Source: Echinococcus granulosus (Eukaryota; Platyhelminthes; Cestoda; Cyclophyllidea; Taeniidae). Taken from it: DNA of 64,000 bases. The notes beneath the pieces are model-generated. The model was not told where the DNA came from, ran no database searches, and was given only the letters and a program-made list of their open reading frames with translations. The translations under genes and the position numbers were made by a program. Of the stretch, positions 1 to 12,499 are shown piece by piece (within the stretch, counting starts at the first letter, position 1; each line of letters starts with the position of its first letter). The stretch lies in assembly GCF_000524195.1 (NCBI RefSeq), contig NW_020170382.1, forward strand, positions 1,997,698 through 2,061,697. The letters are read 5' to 3'.

Positions 1-3000
1 ATTAGTGTCGATTGTACAGAGGAGTTGAATTTAAGCCAAAATTATAACACTTATGTAAAATGAGGGTGTATCTTGGGATGTGAATACTGTTTTCAACATT
101 TGACATAGTCTCCTACAACAGTTACACACTTATCCAAGCACCTAGCCAAAAGAAGAAAAGATTCAGTGCAGAAAGACTCGCCAGTGCAGCTAAATTAGCC
201 TAGGACAATCTTGGGCTTTCTGCAGCTATCCAAAGGCTTTACGCTGAGTCACAGGAAACTTCATCACCACATTCTATCCTATGCACCCAATACTACGGCT
301 GGCCGCTATCTCGATTGCCACATTTGCTGTGAAGATCTTCGTTATCCCAACCCACAAAATTTGCATCCTATTTAATGTTACACTTCCCAAAACCGGAGAC
401 AGTAAATTTCCTCAAAGCGTAAACACTCCTACTCTAATTTGTTGTTTTAATCTCCCCAAATCATTCTCGACACGATTCGGTGAAACTAGCTGTCACAACA
501 TGACAAGGGACAAATGTCACACAAATGAACGTGTTAGTAATATCCAGACTGACACATGAGACGTGGGCCAGCTGTTAATAGTAGGACACGACTTGCACTT
601 GCTATTGTATACGGTTCAGCCACAGTGGCGTTGCCTTTTAAAACTGTTAAATTTAATTCTCCATTTGGCTTCCTATTCGAATTTTCTCAATAAGCCTTCC
701 ATCGAAATGGGGTGAAAATAAACCTAATCTGTGTTGTCTCGTACCCGCCCTCGTCTGCGCCATAGTTCCCAGCCCCTTCCCCAATCGAAGCGCAGTACTC
801 ATTCTTGGGGTCAACATTGGCCAATCACATCTGAAGTAAAGTAGACAGCTTGGAAATAAACTGAGATGGCTAAGACAAGGTTGCTTGCTTATGGAGGCAG
901 GGTCCTTCGTAAAGACAAAGTTCGCAAGTTTGTGCCTGCTTAAGGAATAATGGTAGTTACAAATGGTGGTTACTTCAACGAATAAATTACTCTTAAGAAG
1001 CTTTCTGTAGCTTCGGTTACCTAGTGCAAACTGGTTAGTTGGTGACTTGAAAACAGACTAACCTTGCAAAATGGTGGGCTTAAAACAATGACGGAATAAA
1101 GCACCATGTGCTGGATTTAATAAATTTACTTGATCGTCACAGCTAGTTGCCCACTCTCGCAAACGGGTTACGTCAACATCATGGAAATTCCCACCATAGG
1201 CTCAGGCTCAGCTTTCGTGGGAGGATTACTTAAGATCTTTCTCTTGAAGGCAGTACTTAACCTAGCTGTGTTCATGACCTACGAGGGTAGTACAATAATG
1301 GCAAGCTTGACAATGAGCGAGTTTCTTCTGGGAGCTGTTATTAAGCCGAGTGAAGACAATCTGGTTTTTACTTAAATAGAGGGTGGTTTCTTAAACGTTT
1401 TGCTTGACCAATGCAAGATACTTATGGCAGTGCGTTAGGAGCAGCCTTCGGCTGTGTTGTGAACTCTTTAAAGCTAGTGGAGCTGAGTATGACAATCACC
1501 TGAAATTAAACCATTAACGTTATAATTTCCCAAACTGAGTTGATTAGGGAACTCACCAAATTTTGAATGTGTTCTTATAATCATACATGTTTTGAGAAAT
1601 GGTAAACTCTACCGGCTTAGTTCACGATTCACGGGTCTTATGGAGAGTAGAATTTGCAATTCAACAAGAGAGAGGTATGATGATGGAGTGAGCATTGGTC
1701 GTCATTTAAGCTTTCTCGGGTTTCGTAAGAGTCTTTGCTACGAAAACTTTCACATTTTAAGAAGTAACCGGCCTCTGACAATAAACATGCATAAACCATT
1801 GCAAAGGTCAAGGGCTTCAAGGTGGTCAGTGGTGCTGATTTCATTCAAACCGGGTTTTTTCATCATCATGGGAGGGGATCAGATTAAAGAATAGATTTTT
1901 TAGATTCTTGGAAAATTATAAGGACACAGCACGCTGCGAATTTGTTTTCATGCTAAAATTCGGTTTATTCTATCCAAAATTCCTATCTTGTAACAACTCG
2001 TTCGGTGGAACTATACACCATCCCTTTTTATTTCAAATTGAATTCAGAAGTTTACTATGAAAATAAGCGATTTAAAGGCATGCACACGGCCCTAAGTACA
2101 CGCCACGAAAAAGCTACTTCCTGGACCAATTATGAGTTTTTCATTGTTCTGTTTTATAACGGCGCCACTCTACGTACACCCATGTGCTATTCTACGCCAT
2201 CCTTGAGTAACACACTTGCTACCACGATCTGCCTCAGAGGTACTTCAATCACCACTTCCTTAACATTTACTGCCTCAATGCAGCACCAACTGACACTCAG
2301 TTGTGATGTGAGTCTCAAGCAAGAAGGAGGCTGCATCTATTTTCTTATTTTCCCACTCAGCAAGTCTCCTGACTGCACGATTTGTTGCAACCTATTATCA
2401 TAAATGGGTGAGAGGCACCTGCAACATATCTGTGGCGCCGAGTTGAGATGAATCGGGGCGTCAGGTGAGTGCTCAGGTAGTAGCAAAGGTGCTACTATCT
2501 GTACAAATAACCGCCCTTTGACAAAGTGTGTGCATTCCCCCTCCTTTTTGATATAGAGGGATTTGAATAGCTGTGTGCCGAATGGTGCTGAAGTTGGTGT
2601 GGTTGGCTAGAACAGTTCAAAAGAAACACCTCGGTTGTATCACTCAATACCAATGACAACGCCATTTAGGGCGCCAACCAGTTGGTAGGTGAAGTGTCGC
2701 ATTGCAAAGAAGGCATCACGTATACTGTACACAGCAGGCCACGCATTGGGCACACCCTACCGACCTGACAGTCGATGGAGCCAGTTTTATCAGACTGGTG
2801 AATGCAAATAATTCTGCCCCATAAATGATTCGCTTTAATGCCTTGCATGGATCGGTGATTTTCCAGGACCACGTTAGAGATCCACATTTCATTTTAAATA
2901 AGTAACTTTTGAGGTAAAATTTTATCACGACACGAATCCCTCTTTTCTGAACTCGACTGAGGACCGGCCTCTTAGCATTTCTTATGCCTAGAACAGTGTT

Positions 3001-4810
3001 CTAAAATGCCCTGAAGACCTGATATTCTCCTGGCTTTCTAGTTCAATGAGCAGGATGGCATTTACAATTAATTGAATAAACTGCAGCCACATTGTGAAGA
3101 CACGCACGAAATTACGGTGTCCAGGGACACTCTTAACAATAGCAGAAAAAGTATTGCAGTGCAATTGGATTGCAGCATAAATACAGGCCAAATGATGTGG
3201 TGCGAGGGTCCGAGGGTGCATGGCGTGATTGCATACACACGCAGGCACAACCTGATGTGCACAGACCGTTTCTATTTTAATGACAAGCCAAATGTCACCG
3301 CGCCGTTTTGCAGCGTAGCTAGTTAACCGTGGCGAGACAAGTCGCGAGACAAAACAAGGACAAAGGGAGGTATTTTCACGGTTTTTGTCAAGGTATTCTT
3401 CATTAATATTTTTGATCAAGTGAAGCAATTTGCGGGATATAAGGCTGTAAGCTGGGCCATCCCAAATTGCTGGCATAGCTCATGCGAGCCACGGTGTTCC
3501 TATAGATACGCTACCCAGCCAATAGCATACAATGGAAATTTTACAAAAAAGGGTTCCCGTTTGTAACTTCTCTGAAAGGCCACAATTAGCATGCCTTTAT
3601 CCTTTTTACCTTTGTATTGCAAAGATGAGGTGCTGCTATCCTGCGTCGAATTAAAAATCGCTTGTTTGTTTCTGACTGGTGCAAATAGCACTGAATCGGC
3701 TTTTGAGTTGAACGTCTTTCAGCCGTTCATGCCTCTTCTGCTTGTGCTCCAATTTTGAAAGTTTGTTATCGAGTGGGTGTAAAAACTTCTGCAAAAGTAC
3801 TTCTCTTTGTATTTGAGGAACTACAGCCAAAGAGGAGGTCTCCTTAAACGCAAATGTTAAGAACGATGTAATTCTCACCACCGGTGTTCTCAAGACGTAT
3901 CATTCAACAAACCACGAATGCTCCAATTATATTCCGTTTACAATATAATTAATAGTCACAAGAAAACACGTTAATGATTGAATTGTAGTCTTCACTGACA
4001 CTTGATATTGAATGTGAAATCACGGCGTAAAAGGGGGACGCGATGTTACTGTGGGTGACGCCCAATTGAGGTGGCGCAAGCACCTTTGATTGCCATTTTT
4101 AAAATCATGCGAAAAATAAGTGACTCCCATTGTGGTTTTCACTTGAGACAATTTCGCCTCTTAACATACACACAATTACAACTGGGTCGCCGTTATTAAC
4201 ACTCCTAGGCCTATGCTAAAGTTTCAGTGGAGTTTTGTTAGCTGTCAGATTGAAAGAGGTTTCAAACGACTAGACACTTTCGCTATTCCGGTTAGAGAGG
4301 ATATTGCAGTGCCTGTGTTAGGTGTCATTTGATTGAAAATAGCTAGGAAACTTGGTTACGATACATTCCAAGTTACATGGTGGTTCTGTACGAATTTCGG
4401 GGGCTTTTGACAGCAATACATACGCTATCATTTGTTCCGCTAGCTAGTAAGCACTTGATTAACGTGTTCCCAACGCTTGTCCCATAATAGTGGCCGCTTT
4501 ATTGTTGGGATTTATTGCGCCACAAATATTTGGACTAGTCACCCTAGCAGTCAGTGCCATTATTGCAGATCGAGCGTTGTAATTAATGAGGAGAAGTGAA
4601 GAAGTCTGCAATGACAAATGACTTCCGTGAGAATTTTCACAATGTCTCAGGCCAAATTTAATGCGAGACTTATTCTAAAGGTGGCTGAAGCATTCATAAT
4701 GGAGGCTACTCAGGTTGATAAAGAAGTAAATTTTAATTAACAGCTTGGCATCTTGCGTTTTAACTAATGCCTCAAAAGACTTACTGAACAAATCAGAATA
4801 CTAAAACAGC
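1..4810. other. Gene-poor AT-rich spacer
   Basis: I find no supportable gene on either strand. The open frames here (for example 281-559, 1130-1375, 2005-2403 and 2988-3476 minus) have no recognisable domain, have biased low-complexity composition and are not flanked by convincing splice sites that would join them. A CCAAT box sits near 820-826 in a mildly CpG-rich patch (about 735-830), which could be a remnant of a promoter, but no coding exon follows it within reach. Confidence 0.6.
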
Positions 4811-5000
4811 CTGTTGCGCCCCAAGACTTCTATGATGACGACAAAAAATATAATAATAATATGGTAGAACATGCATTGCCGACCTACAGAAAGGCTAGAG
4901 GGCTACTGGCACGTCCCGAAAGCCATGCCACCGAACGGAAGTACAGTTGCGGAACCTTAAATGTCCGCGAAACTCAAACTAAGTCTTAAACAAATAATCA
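4811..5000 (+). repeat. Dispersed repeat family A, copy 1 (diverged)
   Basis: This copy starts TGTTGCGCCCC and continues with GATGACGACAAAA. It shares the internal block CGGAAGTACA with the copy at 5608. The other family members start TGTAGC, followed after about 15 nt by CTGAAGACGAAA-like sequence. No coding capacity is visible. The class of element (SINE, MITE or other) cannot be decided from these copies. Confidence 0.45.
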
Positions 5001-5074
5001 GGGTATTACATTGCCTCCTTTTCCTTTTAAGCGTCATCCACGACCCCACCGCGCCAGTCATTGAATTTGCGTGC

Positions 5075-5170
5075 GACTGAGTGGATACCTGACTGCAACT
5101 TCACTGATCCCTCTTGGCGATTCTACCGGATCGGGAGTCTCGTCCTTCTTGGAACCTGCATTGGGGGAAG
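5075..5170 (+). repeat. Dispersed repeat family B, partial copy
   Basis: The stretch has GACTGAGTGG and then a C/T-rich part with CGGGAGTCTCGTCC and TTGGAACCTGCATTGGGG. It lines up with the B copies at 12500 and 13110 (GACTGAGTGG; CGGGACCAGCTCTGTGTCCC; CCTAAACTTGCGTCTGTCCCC). It lies between two A copies. Similarity is weak, so the call is tentative. Confidence 0.35.
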
Positions 5171-5607
5171 TGGAATGTGCTGGCCATTAAAGTTGTTCAT
5201 CGCTAGTCGTAAGAACACGAGCCCAAAGGCAGTCAATTAGTAAGGAACGGAGTATAAAATAGGGTCGTGGAATGAAGTTTCGTGTCGATTCCTCCTTGCC
5301 ACTTTCTTTTTTCTCTCTGGGGCAGGAGCTGTAGCGAGGTCACGTAATTGATATCCTTATAAAAGTACGATAGAGAGCTCCGGCACGAACTTTTCATTTA
5401 GTTTACGATCACGGATAGTGCCGCTCCAACCGTTAGTAGCATTCTCGCAAAACACGGGTCCAGAGAAATTTGCGAAGGTGGACGTCATTTTCAACCCTTC
5501 TATTAGGGGTTGTCACAGATTATTCCATCCTCAGCATACGCTCTTCTTCCGTCACAAAGTTTGTCATTCAGTAATATAAGTCAGGGTTTACTTCCCACTG
5601 CCTCCAA

Positions 5608-5810
5608 TGTAGCGCCTTGTGACTCCCCTAAGACGAAAAAAGACACAATACTGGGGCGAATCTACATTATCCACATACAGAAGGGATAAGGGGCTACAGG
5701 GACGGCTCAATGTTTACGTCACCCAGTGGAAGTACATGAGCGGAGTCTTAGGTGCCTGCAAAATTAAAACGGAGAGTTAAGCAAACAACCCAAGTGGTCT
5801 AAACCCATAT
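5608..5810 (+). repeat. Dispersed repeat family A, copy 2
   Basis: The copy starts TGTAGCGCC and carries GACTCCCCTAAGACGAAAA followed by AGACACAATACT. It ends with GGAGAGTTAAGCAAACAA. It matches the copy at 11736 in the first 45 nt and the copy at 12096 at the end (GGAGTTAAGCAAACAA), so the unit is about 190-210 nt. Confidence 0.55.
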
Positions 5811-8800
5811 CTACGAGCCCCCATTCAAGCCTGATAAATGATCTAAAAAGAAGGGCAGTGGAAAGATGTAAAAAAACCAGGACCGCATTAATTTTGTTGA
5901 TGTGAAAGTAATGTTATCAAACCCCGTATGAGAAGCCATTGAAGCTAGAAAAATGGCATAAGTCCTGATAACGCGTGTCTTCTGTGCAAAGATAACAGTA
6001 GACATCGGCAAAAGCCTTCAGCTTTCTTGCGATCGCTGAGCTGAAAACCCTTCGAGCATACCAGTAGGTCTAATATCTCACAAGTCAACGGTGACGACAA
6101 TATGATTTTGGTACTGATTTTCCCATAAACTTAACTTGAATCAGCATTATCAATTTTAGTTTTTATTTCTTTTCACCAGTCTCTTCCCTTCGAACACGTG
6201 AAAGTCAGGATGCCGATGCCGTCTACAAATCATTCTCCTCTAGTTTGTTTAATTACATTTTAGCTCAGCAAATTTTATCGAATTATCTAAGGATTTCTAA
6301 CTCTTAGGAAATCGGAATGGTATTCGTAAATATAAATGTTATTAATGTGGGCGTTTTCGGTGTTATTATGCCAGAAGGCCTCTTTTGCGTAAATTACCCG
6401 CCTTGAAGAAGGTGAACGTTAAGAGTTGGTGTGTTGGTGAACATTGAACCTCGACATCATGCCCCAAGGCAAGGACGAGCATTTCTGAATGACTGAGCAA
6501 CACCGCGGCTACTTGGAGTCCACCGCACCGCGACCCCAAGCCGCAAAGTTCGCCATCTTCGCGAGAATGGAAGATGACGACGCAGTTGATTTTTTACTAC
6601 AGCACTGCACTGTGCTGCCTCGTGCTTGATGCGTGGTGGCTTCGCAACACCTCAATTATCTGATTAACGTGCCACGCAGTTACATTAAACGAGATCCTAG
6701 CAGTTTCGTGGGAGGAATATAGGCGGGTGCGCCTTCAGCGATGCAGAAATTGCTCCATTCCGGTGCTAACATAGGATGGTAACCTTTTGGAGTACTCGAA
6801 ATATTGTTGGCCTTTTCCCTTTAAAATAAGGTCACCAAATTAAAACCAGTATTTTGCGGCGAGAACTATCCATCTTTAGCACCAATACAAACTGAAGTGA
6901 TTCAAAAATGATGGGTTTTCATGCGCTTGAAGAGAGCAGCATTTCACAACTGGAAAGTGGTTGAAGTCAACTTATGCAATGTTGAATGCTTTCCCAAGTG
7001 GCCAATTTGTGCTGAGCAATGCTTAGGATGTGAAGGCAAGATCGTTTTATCCCCCTCTTCAACAATGCACCTGTTCAAAGGTAGCAGATAAACAATTTTG
7101 TCCACTCACAGTAATGAGGGCCTTGACTGGTTAAAAAGGCCAAATAAGCGTACTTTCAGGTTTCTGTATTCGGAGGGTGTAATTTGACGCATTTTATGAA
7201 GATAAAGAACAAAGTGTTGAGTGGATTACACATTCACACCGAATCTTTACACATTGCTAAAGTAGCGAAACAGGGAAGGTTGTGTGCCTGGCATTGTCAA
7301 AAAGTGCCTTCATAAAATTTCTCATTATACCACTTATGTGCTCCAAAGGCATTGTCTAGGTAGCTTCCGCATCATCTCATCACAGAACTGATAGTCATGA
7401 TTCTTTTTGATTAAAAAGCGAAAACCTTTCTCTGAAACGGCTAACACGAAGGCATAGGATTGGGCTTACTTCCAAAACATTTGCCGCCCACCAAACAAGA
7501 GATTTGTTTCCTGCAGCAAGCATAAATGTCATTTTTTCTTTTTAGGTGCTGCTCTTGTGGGCATAGCAATTCTTTCTAACTCGATTGTATGGAATTACCG
7601 GGAAGAGTGTTCGACCAAATTATAGAACTCATGTACCACAGTGTGATTGCATGATATTATCAGGTCATCTATTGAACAGAAGATATTGAGAAGGAAGTGA
7701 AGTTGCTTGAAAACATTCTAAATTATCCAGGTCAAGCGTTACCACCAATTCCACTATTTGGGCAATTTCGAGTCTTGGATTCCGCCTCAACATAATTCAG
7801 TTAAAACCGCGAAACAATCAACCAAACTTTACCTAAGAACGAAGACCTTCAGAGGTGCGAAAAAAGGCATAGGGAAAGACAGAAAAAAGCCTAAATAGCT
7901 AAAACATTTCCTGATATTTTGTGAGATTGGGTGATTCCTGAGATCACATGGTCAGCAACTGCCTGTCAAAAGTATTCTGAGATAGCGAACTTTGAGGAGA
8001 TTTTCTGCCATCACAACAATGCAAAATCACCCGCGTTGCAACCATTGCATATTTGTTTGTAATTCCATTCGTTTTGGTCTTTCGCGAAGTCGCTGAATCG
8101 TAACGTGCGACTATGTGGATGTTAATTTGGCTAAAATTTGCCCACTTTGTCTTCTCAAAATTTACAGAAGTCGAAGCAACGGATGCAAAAGGAATTCCAT
8201 CATTACAAACCTCGGACTAGCGGCTAAATGGTACGCAAGCAAATACAATATCCCGTAATTGCGCATCCGGATTCCTTAGGGCTAAACACAATGCGACTCC
8301 ATCTTCAGCGTCTTTGATTTTGAGGAGAAAAATTGCAGAAATGTATGATACCAAACATGCAAGCAGGAGGACCTCAGACAGTTATTTTGTAATTAGTGGA
8401 ACGATTGCCACTTGGCTGCCCCGATCTCTCCCCGACGTTTAAGGGAGTCGGTAAATACGTCGTAGGATTTTTTTGAAAGATTTGCTTTTAAATACTGAAA
8501 ACATTGCGTAAACCGATTAACCAACATATTTTGATCGTCAAAAACTTGCACGTGGACAATTTCATGACTAAAGTCACTTCAACCCAATACCAAGAGGCAG
8601 CTTCAAGTGAAACAGATAAATTAAGTTTCAGGTTCCGCCTCAGTACCATGAATTGATTGATGATTCTGATGGATCACTTCCCGGTCAAGAGATCGTCTCC
8701 AACTGCCCCACGTTAACGTGACTTTCAACACCTTTAAAAACATCCGAAGACAAGTTTAGTCTGACACGGATTTTGATTTTGATAAACTACTTTGTTAGGG

Positions 8801-8849
8801 TGAAAGAGGGGAGTAAAAATGGAGACACATGACCTTACACGCACACAGA
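5811..8849. other. Gene-poor spacer
   Basis: I see no exon, RNA gene or clear repeat here. Stop codons are dense in all six frames, and the longest open frame (5811-6011 minus) is low-complexity and unrecognisable. Confidence 0.55.
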
Positions 8850-9130
8850 GGCTTGCAATAAGGCGTCACGCGTGCGTAGGCTAGTCGGCCGTTTGAGGAC
8901 TGTTGTTTAAACTACTGCAAGAGCGTGCGTGTGAACCTGGCGAACGGTGACTCGCGCAGGTCACGTACGTTAGCGTGTACAAACATGCGGGCATCAACGC
9001 ATGCGCCCACGCGTGCAGCTGAACAGGCTGGCAGTAACACGACAGAGGTCTCATGTCGGCATTGTTGAGTCTTAACTTCCGCTCTCTGGTGTCGATGTTG
9101 CTGCCGCCGAGACGTCACCACCACTTTTTT
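8850..9130. other. CpG-dense island with alternating purine-pyrimidine runs
   Basis: Within AT-rich flanks this patch is rich in CG dinucleotides and in alternating purine-pyrimidine runs such as GCGTGCGTGTG and ACGCATGCGCCCACGCGTGC. It ends with a GACGTCA motif like a cAMP-response element core. It could be an unassigned promoter or a relic of a GC-rich repeat. An open frame on the minus strand (9124-8912) is arginine-rich but unlike any protein I know. No adjacent gene start is evident; the nearest gene (10505 minus) reads toward it. Confidence 0.4.
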
Positions 9131-9814
9131 ACATTGATTAGGCCGATTAAACCCCCCCCTCCCCGTGACACTGAGGCAGCTGATAACCAGCGGAGCGAAG
9201 CCTAGCCTATTTTTAAAGAAATCGTACTACTCCAAGGATAAAGTTGACAGGATGCTGCACCTCCAGACGTTACTTGCCATCCAACTAAACGTGCACCCAG
9301 CTCAGTAGATTGCAACGACCCTGAGAAGTCCACACCAAACAAAAGCCACCGAGGTATCAAGATGCCATTTGTGTCATGTAAACACACCATCAGCCTCGGA
9401 GAAGCCCCCAAAAGGCTACTTGAAGTATAATGAATGCACCTTGAGGCAGAGGGACAAGTCCGGAAGCAATTTTTCGTTGATATACGATAGTGAATCATCC
9501 CAGCTGAATGTACATAGAAATCAAGTAAAACGAGGAAAAGTATGTAGAAAGGAAGACGTGCAAGGAGTTTTGCGTCATTTTACATGCAAGCAGAAGAGTC
9601 AGAGAAGTCAATACACTGTGAAATGCGGAAGTTTGCGCCTTAAGCGTTTTGGGGATCCGATGAAAAATCTGCAGTAAAAGAATTTTGAGTAATTTTTATG
9701 TAGACAAAAAATAACACTTTACAAGATAAATGAACAGTTTCAAAGCACCGAAACATTACACATAAAAAAGAGCGTGTTGAATGGGAGCTACACTGAAATG
9801 AATTGGTTGTTTAA
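9131..9814. other. Spacer without recognised features
   Basis: Two overlapping open frames on opposite strands (9202-9498 minus and 9369-9677 plus) show no domain or motif. I regard both as chance. Confidence 0.5.
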
Positions 9815-9820
9815 TTTATT
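9815..9820 (-). terminator. Poly(A) signal of the small membrane protein gene
   Basis: AATAAA on the minus strand lies 72 nt downstream of the stop codon at 9892-9894. This spacing suits a short 3' UTR and supports the gene model. Confidence 0.5.
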
Positions 9821-9891
9821 AATTGACCCAAAACTGCATGATAGATAAAAACTACAAAAGAGACTATAATAGTTGACATTGGAGACATACA

Positions 9892-10505
9892 TTAACTTTT
9901 CTTTGTCTTCTTCACCTTCATCTAAAAGAAATATGATCGAACTAAGTGCAGGCAGTGCAAAATTGTGCAAGTTGTATTAGGATGCAGGCAACGAGTGTAA
10001 CATGTTTACGAGTGCGACGCCACAACAACCTTGGGGAAATCACTCACCCTTGAGAAAGCAGTATCCATGGGGGACTAGAAAAGGCGAATCAACAAAATTC
10101 AAAAAAAACCCTAGGGATGACAAAATGACATGGGGATTGCGGCAGGAGCTTCCGACTATTCCGAGCCTTTTACTTTATTAGTAGCGAAGAGATTCAGTGA
10201 GTAGCATTTTTTTGATGAAATGCTCAAACTGTTTTCCAAAATGTCAGTTAACTAAGAATCGGGTCGACATAATAACCATGTCGAAATAGAAAACCAATTG
10301 TCAGCAATCTTTAAATCGACAAATCTTAAGCACATTCGATAGCACCAGCGAGCAGTACTACCTTATCGTTCCCGAAAATAGCCAGCAGGAGAAAGAAGAA
10401 CATGATGCAGGCGCCGAACATAAGGAAGGCCGGAAAAATGTACTCCATTGTCGTATAATCCTCAACCAAACGCTTCACTTCAGATATAACAGGTTTCTCA
10501 TCCAT
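9892..10505 (-). CDS. Putative 57-residue single-pass membrane microprotein
   Basis: Two coding exons on the minus strand, 10505-10362 (48 codons) and 9921-9892 (9 codons plus stop), join in phase 0 across an intron with GTAGTA donor and TTCTTTTAG acceptor. The product has an acidic, probably helical N-terminus (residues 1-21, begins MDEKPVISEVKRLVEDY), one strongly hydrophobic segment (about 22-45, with several Phe/Met/Leu) and a basic tail ending KKTKKS. The tail fits a K-x-K-x-x ER-retrieval signal, and charge bias places it in the cytosol. Upstream, a pyrimidine tract plus AG ends 9 nt before the ATG, and a GTGAGT donor at 10627 suggests a non-coding first exon ending at 10628. A poly(A) signal follows. 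I do not recognise the family and assign no function. It could still be a chance frame, but splice sites, leader and poly(A) signal all agree. Confidence 0.55.
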
Positions 10506-10628
10506 AGCAAAATACTTAAGAAGAGAAAGAAGTATTTTATAAAAGAGCTTGCTTGCAAAAAAAATTGTTAGCCAAGAAAATTTGTAAGAAGACTGTGAAT
10601 TTCTAATACGTAAGAGATATAACTCACC

Positions 10629-11503
10629 AGGTAAAAGTACTAACAGCTACTTTTAAGTCTGAAAAAATTCTCCGGTCTACTAGTGTAGACTTTAAGTATA
10701 ACTGTTTACTCAGGTGAATAAGCAATCAAATTACGAAAAGAGTGAAACTAAAGAATCACATTGAGTGGTGAAAAGAAATTAGAAGAACTTTTGTTGAAAC
10801 CAACTTGATGTAGGGAGCTTAAGGTGCCGTCCGTTGAGCACGACTCAGAGAATGCTCAAATTGCTGCCTCGAACACAAACACAAAGTGACCTCACACTCG
10901 CTGCTCCAATCCTCGCAATCAATATCAACAATTCTAAGGTTGTTGCAAGAACAAATGAAAAGCTAAAAACAGCTGTCTGCATTTTAAAAAAATTATTAAG
11001 ACATTTCATTTTAGGTCACTTTTGACGTTGGGTTTTGTTAGTGATCTTTTAATCTGTTTATTTAATTAGTTTTTGGCATGTTGTAGCTCCTTGAGGCTAC
11101 CTACGGTCTAATGAGACAGTGTATTGTAAAAAGCTCAATAACCCAATGTATAGGGAAGTTCAGAGGTTATCAGAATGGCAAATAGGCCATGCCGTAGAGT
11201 GGAAGTGCCATCTCCAGGATCTCAAATACCCATGCACTTAAATACACAATCAAACAAATTACTATGGCGACACATTATCTTAGAGAAAGAAGTACAAATT
11301 GTTCTTACACGCATAAGTAGCCAAGTCGACCAAAACATGAACTCGTACCATATTTAACCTTAAATCTATTTTCCCTCGTAGCGCCACAGGTTATTTTCAA
11401 TTATGATATAAAGTTGAGCCAGTCCCTCCCATAGTAGCAATCCACCATTCTAGTAGTAAAGAAAAGCTAGCAGCACTTAAAGTAATACTTGTATTGTTTA
11501 TTC
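10629..11503. other. Spacer upstream of the microprotein gene
   Basis: The first part probably contains the promoter and non-coding first exon of the minus-strand microprotein gene. Beyond that I see no exon. The frames at 10834-11025 and 11175-11357 are not recognisable. Confidence 0.4.
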
Positions 11504-11645
11504 TTAGGTGCTAGAGTGGAAGCGGACAGTCGAAACTCGTGATTGTGGAGTGGCCAGAATCCTCCGAGCCAGGGGAGAGCTTAGTGTCTCCGTCTTCCTA
11601 AATCTATGCCTATCTCCACTTCTTTTAACCAGTAAATACGTCCCT
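11504..11645 (+). repeat. Dispersed repeat family B, copy
   Basis: The 3' half reads GTGTCTCCGTCTTCCTAAAT, then CTATCTCCACTTC and ends near CAGTAAATA. It aligns with the copies at 12500 (CCTTCCTGAACTTGTACCCC, CCATTTGC, CCAATAAA) and 13110 (TTTTCCTAAACTTGCGTC, CCCCATTTACGC, CAATAAAT). An open frame on the minus strand inside it is a by-product. Confidence 0.5.
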
Positions 11646-11735
11646 TTCGATTCTGCCTCTACGTACTGAATCACTAATGGCTGAGACCGAAGTGTGGCCA
11701 TGGATACACACGCATCAATGCCAATATCATATTAT

Positions 11736-11950
11736 TGTAGCATCCCGAGACTCCCTGAAGACGAAATAAGACACGATACTCGGGCGGAATACATATATAT
11801 TTAGCATAGAGGAAGTGTCTGGGCTATTGGCATGGCCCAAAAGGCCAGCCCACCCAGCAAGGTACAAGGGGGCTAATTCAAAGTACAAAGTGGCGCCTCA
11901 CTAGAACCGGGGGATAAACCACTAGCGTATTGCATTACTATAATATGCTG
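11736..11950 (+). repeat. Dispersed repeat family A, copy 3
   Basis: The copy starts TGTAGCATCCCGAGACTCCC and continues TGAAGACGAAATAAGACACG. Here CCCGAG and CTCGGG form a perfect 6-nt inverted pair enclosing the conserved block, which could fold as a hairpin. The rest aligns loosely with the copies at 5608 and 12096. Confidence 0.55.
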
Positions 11951-12095
11951 CGTAATGCATTTTGCATGATTTGGTACTCTTCAAGCCAAAGTATTTTTTA
12001 CCTTTGTTAAAATTTAGGCAACAATTTTACTATGATTAACGTCCTAGCCTTGTGATGTTGAGCTATTAACGACGGATAAAATACGTTCAAGTCAT

Positions 12096-12330
12096 TGTAG
12101 CATTTCTGACTTATCTGAAGATGGAAGAAGTCAAATACTTGGATCAGATATGTATCGTTGATCTAAAAAGAGGTTTGGGGGTTACTGACACGGCCCAAGT
12201 ACCAGGTCTTTACCTAAGGTACAGTGACAGTGACCCAAGCAACCCACTCCAAAAATGTGGAGTTAAGCAAACAAGTAGACCATTACACTTAGCTTATGAA
12301 AGTAGAACATTCTATGCGCTTTTGTAAAGC
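12096..12330 (+). repeat. Dispersed repeat family A, copy 4
   Basis: The copy starts TGTAGCATTTCTGACTTATC, then CTGAAGATGGAAGAAG, and near its end has GGAGTTAAGCAAACAA, shared with the copy at 5608. A 68-residue open frame across it is probably fortuitous. Confidence 0.5.
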
Positions 12331-12499
12331 AGAAACTGCAGCTAAATGCCCATTGTAAACTTTTCAACCGAAATTTTGTCCTGTTAAAATGCGTTCGTCA
12401 GCAAATAAATTACTTTTTATGCATTTTGAGTGGAACGTAGCATAAAGGTTAGCATTTTAGAAAACACTGACCTAGTTGTAAAAATTATGTTGTTTATAT

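Noticed and set aside
2005..2403. 132-residue open frame on the plus strand
   Set aside because: It opens from a non-ATG codon, has no recognisable domain and is Ser/Thr/Leu-biased without repeats; it looks like a chance opening.
11736..11800. Repeat A as a hammerhead ribozyme, because of its GACGAAA motif and flatworm genomes being known for hammerhead-bearing repeats
   Set aside because: The other half of the core (CUGANGA) is absent or badly degenerate in all copies, and stem II cannot be formed next to GAAA. Only a simple hairpin is supported.
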